Positions 19,364-28,208 of a DNA stretch of 64,000 nucleotides are shown here, one piece after another. Every line of letters starts with the position of its first letter. The stretch's first letter is position 1. The translations under genes were made by a program, and so were the position numbers. The notes beneath the pieces are model-generated. The model ran no database searches, was not told the DNA's origin, and saw only the letters and a list, made by a program, of their open reading frames with translations. Source of the stretch: CAJXVA01 sp963761755 (GTDB lineage Bacteria; Myxococcota_A; Polyangia; Nannocystales; Nannocystaceae); the NCBI GenBank assembly GCA_963761755.1, contig CAVXIC010000011.1, positions 310,001 through 374,000 on the forward strand. The letters are read 5' to 3'.

Positions 19364-20019
19364 AGCACGCCCTCGAGCGTCAATCTACGGCCGGCCCGCC
19401 GCACGACGAGCGGCGTGCCGCCGTCGTAGGCGGAGAGTCGCTCGGCAGGCACGACCACCACGTCGTCGACGTCGAGGATGGCCAGAGGGTCCCGGCTCGG
19501 GTCGGGCGACACGATCACCAAGCCCGAGCCGAAGTCGGCGGCGTCGAGGTGGACGGTGCGGTCGTAGATCCCGGCCCGCTGCAGGAACCCGGCGGGAATC
19601 TCGATGGAGCCGTCGCGGCCTCGGTGCACGGTGAGCTCGTCGACGTCGAGATCCTGCGCGGGCTTGCTGGAGTCGGTGGCGGCGGCCTGCGGTGGCGCGC
19701 TGCCGCGTGCCCCGGGAGGCCGTGCCTTCTGCTCGCGAAGGCTGCCGTCGTAGTCCTCGGGATCATCGTCTTCGTGATGGTAGAGGTACGCTTGCAGCGT
19801 CTTGCCGCCTGCGAGCACGTCGATGAGGACGCGCGTGTAGTCGTCACCCAGCGCGCCTTCGTCGAACAGCTCTCGGACCAGCGGGGAGATCTCGCGGTGG
19901 CGGACGCCGTCGACGCGGAGCTTGACCTCGTTCGAGACGTCGAGCGCCGTGAACATGAACCCTTGGCCGACCAGGTCGTCCATCACGCTCCGGGTGACCC
20001 CTCGCTTGTCGTCCGCCAT
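19357..20019 (-). CDS. unrecognised 220-aa protein downstream of ADP-ribosylglycohydrolase
   Basis: A 220-residue soluble protein I do not recognise. Residues 1-90 are helical with an Asp-rich end (HHEDDDPEDYD). A Pro/Ala/Gln linker follows. The C-terminal 100 residues look like small beta domains; SIEIPAGFLQRAGI resembles the AbrB/SpoVT turn (G-x-I-x-I-P-x-x-x-R), but a second feature is missing, so this is weak. The ATG at 20019 starts 40 bases after the ADP-ribosylglycohydrolase stop on the same strand, so both likely share an mRNA. Convergent with the PARP gene, it is a candidate third member of an ADP-ribosylation locus. Confidence 0.6.
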   Translation of the reverse strand: MADDKRGVTRSVMDDLVGQGFMFTALDVSNEVKLRVDGVRHREISPLVRELFDEGALGDDYTRVLIDVLAGGKTLQAYLYHHEDDDPEDYDGSLREQKARPPGARGSAPPQAAATDSSKPAQDLDVDELTVHRGRDGSIEIPAGFLQRAGIYDRTVHLDAADFGSGLVIVSPDPSRDPLAILDVDDVVVVPAERLSAYDGGTPLVVRRAGRRLTLEGVLR

Positions 20020-20059
20020 GCACTGCGAGGATATCAGTCGGCGCGCTGTCGACCGCGTT

Positions 20060-20989
20060 CTACTGGGGCGTGCGCGCGGCGAGGCGGGTGGCGAGCGTGT
20101 CGATGTAGCAGCGGCCCTTGGCTCCATCTTCGAGGCGCTCGAGCCAGACTTCGGGGAGGGCCTGTGCGCCCACGCGCGCGCCGACCAGGCCCCCGGCCAT
20201 CGCGGCGATGGTGTCGCAGTCGCCGCCCAGGCAGACCGCGTGGGAGACGGCGGCGGGGTAGTCGTCGGGGAAGAGCGCCAGTACGGCCAGGGCGGTGACC
20301 GCAGAGTCGTGGGCCGCGATCCCGGTGCCCAGGGCTGCAATCTGTCCGGGCTCGGTCACCGCGCGAGCTTCGCCCAGACGGGTCTCGAACTCGCGGCTGA
20401 CCGCGAGCCCCCCCAGCTCTTTCCACAAGGCGTCGCGATCGAACGCCTCGTCCGCGGTCCGCAGCGCGAAGGCCGTGCCTGCGGCGACCAACACCGCACC
20501 GTCGACCCCGATCGGGTGGCAGTGGGTCGGGCGGGCGCTGCGGTCGGCCTGCTCGATGCGCTTCGCTCGGTCGGTGGCGAAGCGCAGCCCGACCGCGGCG
20601 ACCCGCATCGCCGCACCGTTGCCGTACGAGCCGTCGGGGAACGCGATGCGTGCCGCCTCGTCGACGGTGGCGCCTTCGGACAGGGCGCGGATCGTACGCT
20701 TGGCGCCCCCACCGTAGCCCCGCCACGTCTCGAAGTTGCGGACGTAGCTGGCGGCATAGTCCTCGGCGGTGGGCTCGTCCATCTCGACCAGCACCTCGGC
20801 CACCGCGATGGCCATCTGGGCGTCGTCGGTGTAGCGCAGACGCTTCTGGGGAGGGTCGAAGAGCATCCTCGCCGGGCTCGGATAGCGCGCGCGGATCGTC
20901 TCGGGCGTCCGTCCCTCGAACGGCGCGCCGAGGGCGTCGCCGAGGGCGTGTCCCAACAAGCTGCCTCGGATGCGCGCGGCGGTGTTCAC
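20060..20989 (-). CDS. ADP-ribosylglycohydrolase (DraG/ARH family)
   Basis: A 309-residue all-helical hydrolase that removes ADP-ribose from proteins or splits poly(ADP-ribose). Metal-binding motifs are visible: GxxLGxALGDALGAPFEG at the N-terminus, TDD at 54-56 (YTDDAQM) and GGDCDT at 255-260 (D257, D259), which together bind the two Mg2+ ions. The GTG at 20989 gives the classic start; a second in-frame GTG at 21022 would add 11 residues. It lies 67 bases downstream of an AraC gene and 40 bases upstream of the 220-residue gene. The convergent PARP suggests it reverses that modification. Confidence 0.9.
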   Translation of the reverse strand: MNTAARIRGSLLGHALGDALGAPFEGRTPETIRARYPSPARMLFDPPQKRLRYTDDAQMAIAVAEVLVEMDEPTAEDYAASYVRNFETWRGYGGGAKRTIRALSEGATVDEAARIAFPDGSYGNGAAMRVAAVGLRFATDRAKRIEQADRSARPTHCHPIGVDGAVLVAAGTAFALRTADEAFDRDALWKELGGLAVSREFETRLGEARAVTEPGQIAALGTGIAAHDSAVTALAVLALFPDDYPAAVSHAVCLGGDCDTIAAMAGGLVGARVGAQALPEVWLERLEDGAKGRCYIDTLATRLAARTPQ

Positions 20990-21055
20990 AGGACCATGGT
21001 GTTGCCGCGGCCCTCGAGACACAAACGAGAAACCTCCCGGGCCGGGGAGCTCGCG

Positions 21056-21892
21056 CTACGGGGCGCCACGGACGGGTCCATGGGGCTTGAACGCCGATGG
21101 TGAGCGACCAAATCGACGGCGGAACGCGTCGCCGAAGGCGCTGGGGTTGTCGTAGCCGATCCGCTCGGCGACCTCGGCCACGCTGTAGACGCCGCCGCGC
21201 AGCAGGTCCAGGGCAGCATCGAGCTTGCGGTCTCGCCAGTACGCCGCGGGGGTGGTGCCGAGCTCCTTTCGAAAGGCCCGCGTGAGCGAGCGTTGGCTGG
21301 TTCCAGCGAGCTTGGCGAGGGCTTCGATCGATCGCCAGTCCGTGAGATGGGCGTGCATGTACTCGAGCACCCGGGCGACCGCTCTCCCGTGCCCGTGCTG
21401 GATCGAGGCTCGACCGGCCCCCTCGTCTCGGTCGCGGAACAGAAAGTAGACCTCCTTGAGGATCTCCGTCTCCAGGAACCAAGACGCCTCGCTTTCGTGG
21501 GCCTCGATCACGCGTCGTTCGAAGAGGTAACGGTGCACCAGCTCGTGGATCCAAACCGTGCGCGGGAGCAGTGCGGCGGCTGCGAACCACGTCTCTACGA
21601 GGAGCGGGTCCACGCCGACCTCGCCGTGCGTCGCGACCATCCGCGTTCGGGCCTCGGGCGAGAACGTCAGCACGGCGACCGATGCCACCGCACAGGACGC
21701 CGTCGCGCGCAGACGTGCACCCGAGGGCGCCACGATGAAGCACGATCGATCGACGGTATGGCCCCGGCCGTCGACGTCGATGGTGGCGATCGTGGATTCG
21801 ATGGGCATCAGCACCGTCACGTCCTGGACGATGATCTCCTGCGCGTCGGGGGCGACCACGCTCAGGACCCGCTGCTGCACCCGCGCCTCCAT
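21056..21892 (-). CDS. AraC-family transcriptional regulator
   Basis: A 278-residue regulator with a variable beta-rich N-terminal sensor domain and a C-terminal AraC-type double helix-turn-helix (last 100 residues: SIEALAKLAGTSQRSLTRAFRKELG, then SVAEVAERIGYDNPSAFGDAFRRRFGRSPSAF, broken here only for reading). Both HTH helices are intact. Start at the ATG at 21892. It is the first of a codirectional trio with the ADP-ribosylglycohydrolase and the 220-residue protein, so it may control the ADP-ribose locus. The amylase gene lies 37 bases upstream on the same strand, so a link to carbohydrate use is equally possible. Confidence 0.88.
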   Translation of the reverse strand: MEARVQQRVLSVVAPDAQEIIVQDVTVLMPIESTIATIDVDGRGHTVDRSCFIVAPSGARLRATASCAVASVAVLTFSPEARTRMVATHGEVGVDPLLVETWFAAAALLPRTVWIHELVHRYLFERRVIEAHESEASWFLETEILKEVYFLFRDRDEGAGRASIQHGHGRAVARVLEYMHAHLTDWRSIEALAKLAGTSQRSLTRAFRKELGTTPAAYWRDRKLDAALDLLRGGVYSVAEVAERIGYDNPSAFGDAFRRRFGRSPSAFKPHGPVRGAP

Positions 21893-21929
21893 CGCAGGCG
21901 AGCATAGCCGGCTGCGCGACGACGCGGAA

Positions 21930-23894
21930 TCACTGCCGGAAGTCGACCGGGCCGAGGTCGACGTCCTCGGTCGCGACGATCGTGCGGTTGAAGCCACTCT
22001 CCCACAGCACGTCGAGCTCGCCGTCGATCTTGACGAACTTGTACGCGTGGTCTGAGTCCAGGGGGACATCGACCTCGGCTCTCCAGCGGCAGCGCGTGCC
22101 TTCGCACTGATCGGGCGCCATGGAGACCGCGTCGCCGAGCACCCACGCACCCAGAGCCGCGCTGCTTCCGGACAGGTACACGCTCTGTCCCCACTGCGTG
22201 TCCGCGTCCACCTCGAAGGTGAGGCGCGTCGACGGGCCGGGGGCGGAGGCATCGGCGGGAACCAGGACCACCGAGCTCCGCGCTGCGAGCTCCAGCCACA
22301 GCGTGTCGCCCTGGACGACGTACGAGGCTCCGCCCCCGAGCATGTCCACGAGCTCGTCGCCGTCGTCGAACCAGGCGCCGACGTGCAGCGGGACCGGCCC
22401 ATCGGTGGGTAGACCGCCGTTGTTGAAGCCGACGACGACCGCGGGACCGCCATCGGCCGGCTCCCGCAGGAAGCTCCACACGTTGTTGTTCTGCGGAGCG
22501 CCTTGGCGCCACAGCTCGTGATAGCTGCCGTCTTGCAGCGCTCGGAACTGCTTGCGCACCGACAGCAGGCGGGCAACGTGGTCGTGGACGTTGCCGGGGT
22601 TGGGCAGGAATCCGGGGTGGGGCTGTGCCCTGCCTGCTTCGCTGAACGCCCAGCCGGGCATGAAGCGACGGTTGTCGGGATCTCCGCCCCCGTACATGCC
22701 CAGCTCGTTGCCGTAGTAGATCTGCGGAACGCCGGGCATCGTCAGCAACGCCGTCAAGGCCAGGCCGTAGCGCGCCTGAGCCTCGGCTGGCGGCACGTCG
22801 CCGGGGATCTCCGAGAGGAAGCGCGGCACGTCGTGGTCGTCCAAGAGGTTGACCATGCTCGCCGTCCCCTCGGGCCCGAAGCGCTCGAGGGTATGTTGCA
22901 TGCGCCCGGCGACCGCGTTGGTCGACTGACCCAGCGCGAAGGTCTCGATCAATCCGCGACGCAGCGGAAAGTTGAACAGCCCGTCGAACCCTGCGTCAAG
23001 GTACGGGTCGAAGCGGTCGTAGCTGTGCTCGTCGAGGAGCTCTCCGACCGTGAACAGGTCGCTGCGGACATCGTGCATCGCGTCGAGCCACTCGGCGAAG
23101 ACCTCCGGACGGACGTGTTTGACCGTGTCCATCCGAATCGCGTCGATGTCGAAGCGTTCGACCCACTGCAGGTGCAGGTCGGTGACATAGTCCCGAGCAC
23201 CGGGGTCGGCGAGGATGAAGTCGGGGAGGCCCGCAAGCGAGCAGTCGATGTCCGGGTCTCCCGACTGGCAGAAGGCCGCGTCGGCAAACCATGTCGGATG
23301 CTGCTCGACGAGCGTGGCGTCGTAGCCGGCGTGGTTGATGACCATGTCCAACATGACGCGAAGGCCGCGACCGTGTGCGTCGGCGAGCAGACCGTCGAAG
23401 TCCTCGGCGCTGCCGAAGCGAGGATCCAGGGCGAGCACGTAGGGATCGGCGAAGTCCGCCCAGTATCCAGGGAAGCCGCAGTTGGAGCCTTGGCGCTGCT
23501 CGACGCCCCGATACAGGGGCGTCACCCACAGCGCATCCGCGCCGAGGTCGTCGATGTAGTCCAGGTGCGCCCGCAGCCCGGGGAGGTCTCCGCCCTGGTA
23601 GGCGGCTGGGTCGTTGGGGTTGTTGCAGCTGGCTTCGCCGTGGGCGTCGTCGAGGTCGGGCCGGCCGTTGGCGAAGCGGTCGACGAGCGCAAAATAGAGT
23701 GCTCGGCGCTGCCACGCCCGCGCTTCGGGTCGTGCGACCAAGCGGTCCGAACGCGCAGCTTCCAGCCGCTCCAGCGCCGCGAGGGCGTCGGCGTCGGGGT
23801 TCTCCGCGACCGCTGAAGGCGGCGAATCACATGCGAGGGTGAGGAGCAGCGACGCCAAGGCGGCCCTTGCGAGGTCTCGAGTCACGACGAACAT
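21930..23894 (-). CDS. GH13 alpha-amylase lipoprotein with C-terminal CBM20
   Basis: A 654-residue lipoprotein (cysteine about residue 22 after LLLTLA). The GH13 TIM barrel has all conserved regions: DMVINH (183-188), nucleophile D256 in IRMDTVKH, acid/base E285 in TVGELLD and D355 in LLDDHD. The C-terminal 110 residues look like a starch-binding CBM20 (FEVDADTQWGQSVYLSGSS, ALGAW, YKFVKIDG). It should hydrolyse starch or glycogen at the cell surface. The ATG at 23894 is chosen because it begins the signal peptide; the frame stays open far upstream because of GC bias. The AraC gene follows 37 bases downstream. Confidence 0.93.
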   Translation of the reverse strand: MFVVTRDLARAALASLLLTLACDSPPSAVAENPDADALAALERLEAARSDRLVARPEARAWQRRALYFALVDRFANGRPDLDDAHGEASCNNPNDPAAYQGGDLPGLRAHLDYIDDLGADALWVTPLYRGVEQRQGSNCGFPGYWADFADPYVLALDPRFGSAEDFDGLLADAHGRGLRVMLDMVINHAGYDATLVEQHPTWFADAAFCQSGDPDIDCSLAGLPDFILADPGARDYVTDLHLQWVERFDIDAIRMDTVKHVRPEVFAEWLDAMHDVRSDLFTVGELLDEHSYDRFDPYLDAGFDGLFNFPLRRGLIETFALGQSTNAVAGRMQHTLERFGPEGTASMVNLLDDHDVPRFLSEIPGDVPPAEAQARYGLALTALLTMPGVPQIYYGNELGMYGGGDPDNRRFMPGWAFSEAGRAQPHPGFLPNPGNVHDHVARLLSVRKQFRALQDGSYHELWRQGAPQNNNVWSFLREPADGGPAVVVGFNNGGLPTDGPVPLHVGAWFDDGDELVDMLGGGASYVVQGDTLWLELAARSSVVLVPADASAPGPSTRLTFEVDADTQWGQSVYLSGSSAALGAWVLGDAVSMAPDQCEGTRCRWRAEVDVPLDSDHAYKFVKIDGELDVLWESGFNRTIVATEDVDLGPVDFRQ

Positions 23895-24275
23895 CGCCGA
23901 TCGGTCTACATGCACGGTTCCATCGCGCCCAGCCGCGCGGTCGCCAATGATCCTGGTGAAACCGCCACCCCCGCGCTGGGGGGCGGCGGGTCTCCACGGC
24001 CAGCGCTTTCGCATGGCCCTGGTGCGACGCCAGGTGTTCCACATGACCTTGGTGACCGGCCACGCTTGGCGGACGAGCTTCTGCCAGCCCACCGAGTCGA
24101 AGGCGGCCTTGGCCTCGGGGAGCTTGACCATGCTCGTCAAGTTGAGAATGGAGGCCGAACATGCGGCATCTCGGGATGGCCAGCACCCAGGGTGCTGCGG
24201 GGCCTTTGGGCAAGAGCGCGGTGATCGAGAGATTTTTTCACCGGTTTGCGCCCGCAGAATCCTCTGCGCTCGGTG
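23895..24275. other. 381-bp divergent intergenic region
   Basis: This region separates the divergent amylase and VWA lipoprotein genes. No convincing gene was found; an in-frame leftward ATG at 24131 would add 79 residues before the amylase signal peptide and is rejected. A short inverted repeat, CAGCACC (24181-24187) with GGTGCTG (24191-24197), and a T tract followed by CAC (24234-24242) lie upstream of the VWA gene and may be regulatory. Confidence 0.5.
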
Positions 24276-25433
24276 ATGCGGCTTCACGTTCTGATGTGGG
24301 TTGGTTGTCTCGGCCTCGTGGCCTGTCGCGCCGAGGAACCGGGGCAGGGATTCGACGGCGCGCAGACCGAGGGGTTCGACTCGGCGGCCATGACGAACGG
24401 GACGACGGCCGGGACCGAGGGCCTGGGTGACGAGACGTCTCCCAAGCTGGACGTCGTCGGCGAGGACCCCGACACCCCGCCGGGAAAGGAGTGCGCGGAC
24501 GTGAGCGCCGAGATCACCCCTGGTGACGCGACGATCATGCTGCTGCTCGATCAGTCCGGGTCGATGTCGGATGCCCTGGGCGCGTCTGGCGTTGCGCGGT
24601 GGGATGCCGTGTTCACGGCGTTGCTGGAGGCCAACGCCGGCGTCGTCGGGGACTTCGAGTCCGACATCCACTTTGGCATGAGCCTGTACACCAACGGCGA
24701 CGCGGCCGGATGTCCCGACCTGACGACCATCGAGCCGAGCCTGGACAGCCGAGCCGCGATGGCGATGGAGTACCAGTCCGCGGCGCCGCTGGGCGACACG
24801 CCGACGGGTGAATCCCTGCTCGCGGTCGGGACGCTGCTCGCGGGCCTCGAAGGCGGCGGCGGCAAGGCAGTCATCGTGGCGACCGATGGCGACCCCGACA
24901 CGTGCGCATGCCCGGATGCGTGCGCAGGGGCGAGCAAGGGCGTCGCCGTCGACGCTGCGCAGCAGCTGTACGACATGGGCATCAGCGTCTTCGTGATCGC
25001 GGTCGGGGACAGCATCACGGATGTCGAGCACCTGCAGCACCTCGCCAACGTCGGCTCGGGGCGCGCGCGCTACGACGACGACCCCGCATTCGACGAGTGG
25101 GGCGACGACTGGGTGGACGATCCGTCGCCGGCGGACCCCGCGACGCTGTTCACCGCCAACGACCCCACCGCGCTGGAGGAGGCGTTCAACAGCTTGGTCG
25201 CAGGCTTCGTGCCCTGCGAGTTCGAGATCAACGGGGAGATCCTCGACCTTGCGGAGGCCTGTGCGGCCGGAGACGTCGAGCTCGACGGCGTGGACCTGAG
25301 CTGTCCGGTTGATTGGGAGCTCGTCGACGAGTCGACGATGCGCCTGCTCGGTGAGAGCTGCGAGTCGCTGCAGGACGGCCAGCCCCACGAGGTCGAGGCC
25401 AGCTTTCCGTGCGAAGTGATCGTCGTGGGCTGA
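24276..25433 (+). CDS. VWA-domain lipoprotein
   Basis: A 385-residue lipoprotein (lipobox LVAC about residue 17) with a von Willebrand factor A domain at about residues 85-310. The metal-ion site (MIDAS) is visible as DQSGSMS with a later Thr and ATDGDPD. VWA domains bind proteins or matrix in a metal-dependent way, so a surface adhesion role is plausible. Pairs of cysteines (CACPDAC, and four near the C-terminus) suggest disulfides. The ATG at 24276 starts the signal peptide. It converges on the GH8 gene with a very short gap (25433 to 25440). Confidence 0.85.
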   Translation: MRLHVLMWVGCLGLVACRAEEPGQGFDGAQTEGFDSAAMTNGTTAGTEGLGDETSPKLDVVGEDPDTPPGKECADVSAEITPGDATIMLLLDQSGSMSDALGASGVARWDAVFTALLEANAGVVGDFESDIHFGMSLYTNGDAAGCPDLTTIEPSLDSRAAMAMEYQSAAPLGDTPTGESLLAVGTLLAGLEGGGGKAVIVATDGDPDTCACPDACAGASKGVAVDAAQQLYDMGISVFVIAVGDSITDVEHLQHLANVGSGRARYDDDPAFDEWGDDWVDDPSPADPATLFTANDPTALEEAFNSLVAGFVPCEFEINGEILDLAEACAAGDVELDGVDLSCPVDWELVDESTMRLLGESCESLQDGQPHEVEASFPCEVIVVG

Positions 25434-25439
25434 GCCCGC

Positions 25440-26735
25440 TCAGCCTTCGGCCACCAAGCGCTCGGCGTCCAAGGGGGGCAGGGCGCCGCTGAGCATCAGC
25501 ATGGAGAGCACGGTCCATGAGCGCTGGTAGTATCGGCTACGGGTGAGCAGGTCGAGTCCGGCGAGGCGCTCGTAGGCACGGTCGACGAAGGCCTGTCCCT
25601 CATCGTCCGCCATCATGCCCGCGGCTGCGCAGCCGATGAACACCGCGGACATGGTGGGTGCGTCGGAGCGTTCGTCGGGTCGCGGCGTGCCATCGAGTGC
25701 GTAGCCGTCGACGATCTCGTCGATGCCGATGTCCGCGTAGAAGCCGTTGATGCGCTCGAGGTATTCCAGCGCTCGGGGCTCCTCGTGGTAGCAGTAGTCC
25801 TGGACGATGCGGAACGGGATGCGGGCCGCGTCATACTGCCAGTTGTCGTCGGGCAGCTGGCCGGGGCCGGGCGGCTCGGGAGGAACCGGCGTGCCCTCGT
25901 AGTTGCACCACGCCGGCACGAGTCCGTTGTCGGTGTTACCGTTGGTCTCGTTGAGGCTGTTGAAGATGACCTCGTAGCTGCTGTCGACCACGGCCTGCCA
26001 ACCCTCGGTGTTGCCGGTCACGATCCCGAACGCGCGGTAGTAGGCAGGCGCGAAGTACGAGGGGTTGGTCTGTTGGTAGCCGCCCCAGGTGTCTCCGGGC
26101 CGGATCACCTCGAAGCCGCGCTCGACCTCGTTCTCGTAGATGCGCTCGATCTGGGCGCGCGCGGTCTCGAGGTAGCTTTGCGGGAGCGCTCCGCCCTCGC
26201 CCCAGCGCTGGGCGGCGAGCAGGAGCGCCCAGGCCATGTCTTCGTCGGAGTCGGTCGAGGCGCCGCAGACCTCGTCGGGGTCGCGGCCGGGGCAGGCCTG
26301 CGTGCCCGTCGGGTCGATGTACCACTGCATGAGCCCGTGCTGATCGAGCCACAGCTGCGAGTACTGCCACAGGTCGTCGAACAGCGGCTGGTCGTCCATG
26401 GCGACCGCGATGAGCATGCCGTAGGCGATGCCCTCGGAGACGGTCGAGTTGGGCACGCCATCGGGGGTGTCCGGACGGACGACGCGGCGAAAGCCGCCGG
26501 CACCCTCGGTGACGACGAGCTCGGATTTCCAGGCATCGAACGCGGCCTGGAGCAGGGCATCGTCGGTGCCGGTGGCCAGCGCACAGGGCCCCAAACGCGT
26601 CTGAGGTTCGTCGGTGTCGCCGGAGTCGGTGCCGGAGTCGGTCGCCGAGGACGCGTCAGCGCCATCGGCCGACGTGTCGCACCCCGCCCAGAGGTGCCCG
26701 GCAGCCACGAGCGCTGCGCATCGAAGGGGTCGCAC
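25440..26735 (-). CDS. GH8 endo-beta-glucanase lipoprotein
   Basis: A 431-residue lipoprotein (GTG start, lipobox WAGC with cysteine 19) followed by a Ser/Thr/Asp linker. The catalytic domain has the glycoside hydrolase family 8 signatures: SEGIAYGM (E101, proton donor) and TDSDEDMAWALL (about 161-172). The rest, with aromatic QQTNPSYFAPAYYRAFG, completes the alpha/alpha-six barrel. GH8 enzymes cleave cellulose, chitosan or xylan internally. It is divergent from the 26835 propeller gene. An exact TTCATCACTTCA between the two recurs upstream of the 48.5-kb lipoprotein gene. Confidence 0.88.
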   Translation of the reverse strand: MRPLRCAALVAAGHLWAGCDTSADGADASSATDSGTDSGDTDEPQTRLGPCALATGTDDALLQAAFDAWKSELVVTEGAGGFRRVVRPDTPDGVPNSTVSEGIAYGMLIAVAMDDQPLFDDLWQYSQLWLDQHGLMQWYIDPTGTQACPGRDPDEVCGASTDSDEDMAWALLLAAQRWGEGGALPQSYLETARAQIERIYENEVERGFEVIRPGDTWGGYQQTNPSYFAPAYYRAFGIVTGNTEGWQAVVDSSYEVIFNSLNETNGNTDNGLVPAWCNYEGTPVPPEPPGPGQLPDDNWQYDAARIPFRIVQDYCYHEEPRALEYLERINGFYADIGIDEIVDGYALDGTPRPDERSDAPTMSAVFIGCAAAGMMADDEGQAFVDRAYERLAGLDLLTRSRYYQRSWTVLSMLMLSGALPPLDAERLVAEG

Positions 26736-26794
26736 GTCGGTGCCGTGGTCGCCGGCGACCCGGTACGATGAAGAAATCTCCGGCGGCAAATATG

Positions 26795-26806
26795 TTCATC
26801 ACTTCA
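26795..26806 (+). promoter_or_regulatory. TTCATCACTTCA element, copy 1
   Basis: This exact 12-mer lies between divergent genes for the GH8 enzyme and a propeller lipoprotein, 28 bases before the latter's start. The identical 12-mer occurs at 48280-48291. It is a candidate binding site for a shared regulator. Confidence 0.4.
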
Positions 26807-26834
26807 GGCAGCTCCGGGCCACTGCGCTCCTACG

Positions 26835-28193
26835 ATGCGGTGGGGCTTGGCTTGGATGATGTGTGTGTTGCCCTTGGGCTGCACGGTCGAGGACGACGGG
26901 CAGGGCTTCATGCCCGGAGGGGATGGCGGAGCCACGGATGGGCCCGGTCAGACGGGCCCAACGCAGGGTGATGCCTCGACGATGGCCAGTGGCGACGCCT
27001 CGGACACCGGTCCTAGGCTCGACGTCGGATCCAACGGTTCGGGAGGCCCTGGACCGGGGTGCGGCGGCGAGGGCGGCGGCGGTGGCCTGTCCGAGGTCGC
27101 CTTCAGCAACATCTGGATCGCGAACTCGCCGGCCGGCACGGTCAGCAAGATCGACACCGTGACGGGGAACGAGATCGGCCGCTACCGGACCGGTCCCAGC
27201 ACGGAGACCGACCCCTCTCGCACGACGGTCAACCTCGTCGGCGATGTCGCCGTGCTCAACCGCGGCGCGGGCGGCTCGGTGGTCAAGATCGCCGCAGACC
27301 CCGAAAGCGGCTGCGAGGACTTCAACGACGACGGCCAGATTCAGACCTCCAGCGGGCCCGACGATGTTCTCCCGTGGGGGGAGGACGAGTGCGTGCTGTG
27401 GACCACCGAGCTGTGGGCGGGCGCTCGCGCGGCCGCGTGGGACTCGGGCAACGACCCGCAGGCCGAGGACTGCGGCGGAGAACCCAGCCTGTGGGTCAGC
27501 GCGATGGGTGCCGACATGACCGTGCACATCCAGCGCCTCGACGGCAAAACGGGCGCGATCGAGGACGAGACGTCGGTGCCCAACTGGGATGGCTCGGCGG
27601 AGTGGGGCGGCATGTACGGCGGCGCCGTCGATCGCAGCCGAAACCTGTGGATGATCGGCAAGGACAACGCGGCGCTCTTCCGCGTCGACTTCGAGACCAT
27701 GCAGGTGCAGCGATTCGAAGGCCCCGCCGGCATCGAGCGCTTCTACGGCATCGCCATGGACAAGGGCGGAAACCCCTACGTCACCGCCGAGTTCGACAAT
27801 CGCCTGCTGAGGTTCGATGTCGACTCCGAGTCCTTCGAGGATGTCGTGACGATCGACGGCACGCTTCGCGGCCTGGCGGTGGATGGGGACGGGGACGCGT
27901 GGGTGGCGACCAATGAGGTTTGCGGTCTGGCGCACTACGATGCTGCCGCTGGTACGGTCACGCGCGTCACCTTGCCCGAGTGCAACATTCCCGTCGGCGT
28001 CAGCATCGACATCGACGGCTTCGTCTGGGTGGTCGACCAATGGGCGGGCGCGGCCCCCTTCGGACGCGCGCACAAGATCGATCCCGACGGCTACGCCATC
28101 GAGCTGACCGTCGAGGGGCTCGATACGCCCTATACCTACTCCGACATGACCGGGGCCGGGCTCAACCTGGTGAGCTTCCCGCCCGCCGGCTGA
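26835..28193 (+). CDS. beta-propeller lipoprotein, Vgb/NHL-like
   Basis: A 452-residue lipoprotein (MRWGLAWMMCVLPLGC, cysteine 16) with a Gly/Asp/Thr linker and a glycine run. The C-terminal 340 residues contain repeated four-stranded blade motifs (WIANSPAGTVSKIDTVTG, YVTAEFDNRLLRFD, WVATNEVCGLAHYDAA, WVVDQWAG), typical of a virginiamycin-B-lyase/NHL-like beta-propeller. Such proteins are abundant in myxobacterial surfaces; binding, not catalysis, is the safest guess. It precedes the SMP-30-like propeller gene by 15 bases, likely in one operon. Confidence 0.78.
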   Translation: MRWGLAWMMCVLPLGCTVEDDGQGFMPGGDGGATDGPGQTGPTQGDASTMASGDASDTGPRLDVGSNGSGGPGPGCGGEGGGGGLSEVAFSNIWIANSPAGTVSKIDTVTGNEIGRYRTGPSTETDPSRTTVNLVGDVAVLNRGAGGSVVKIAADPESGCEDFNDDGQIQTSSGPDDVLPWGEDECVLWTTELWAGARAAAWDSGNDPQAEDCGGEPSLWVSAMGADMTVHIQRLDGKTGAIEDETSVPNWDGSAEWGGMYGGAVDRSRNLWMIGKDNAALFRVDFETMQVQRFEGPAGIERFYGIAMDKGGNPYVTAEFDNRLLRFDVDSESFEDVVTIDGTLRGLAVDGDGDAWVATNEVCGLAHYDAAAGTVTRVTLPECNIPVGVSIDIDGFVWVVDQWAGAAPFGRAHKIDPDGYAIELTVEGLDTPYTYSDMTGAGLNLVSFPPAG

Positions 28194-28208
28194 ACGCGAG
28201 AGAACACG

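Noticed and set aside
23895..24131. Possible 79-residue N-terminal extension of the amylase, or a separate small gene
   Set aside because: The amylase lipoprotein signal peptide begins at 23894. The upstream codons are open mainly because of GC bias and resemble no family, though a small gene cannot be fully excluded.
24181..24197. Short inverted repeat as a regulator site
   Set aside because: The 7-bp arms with 3-nt loop could arise by chance in GC-rich DNA and no matching copy was seen.
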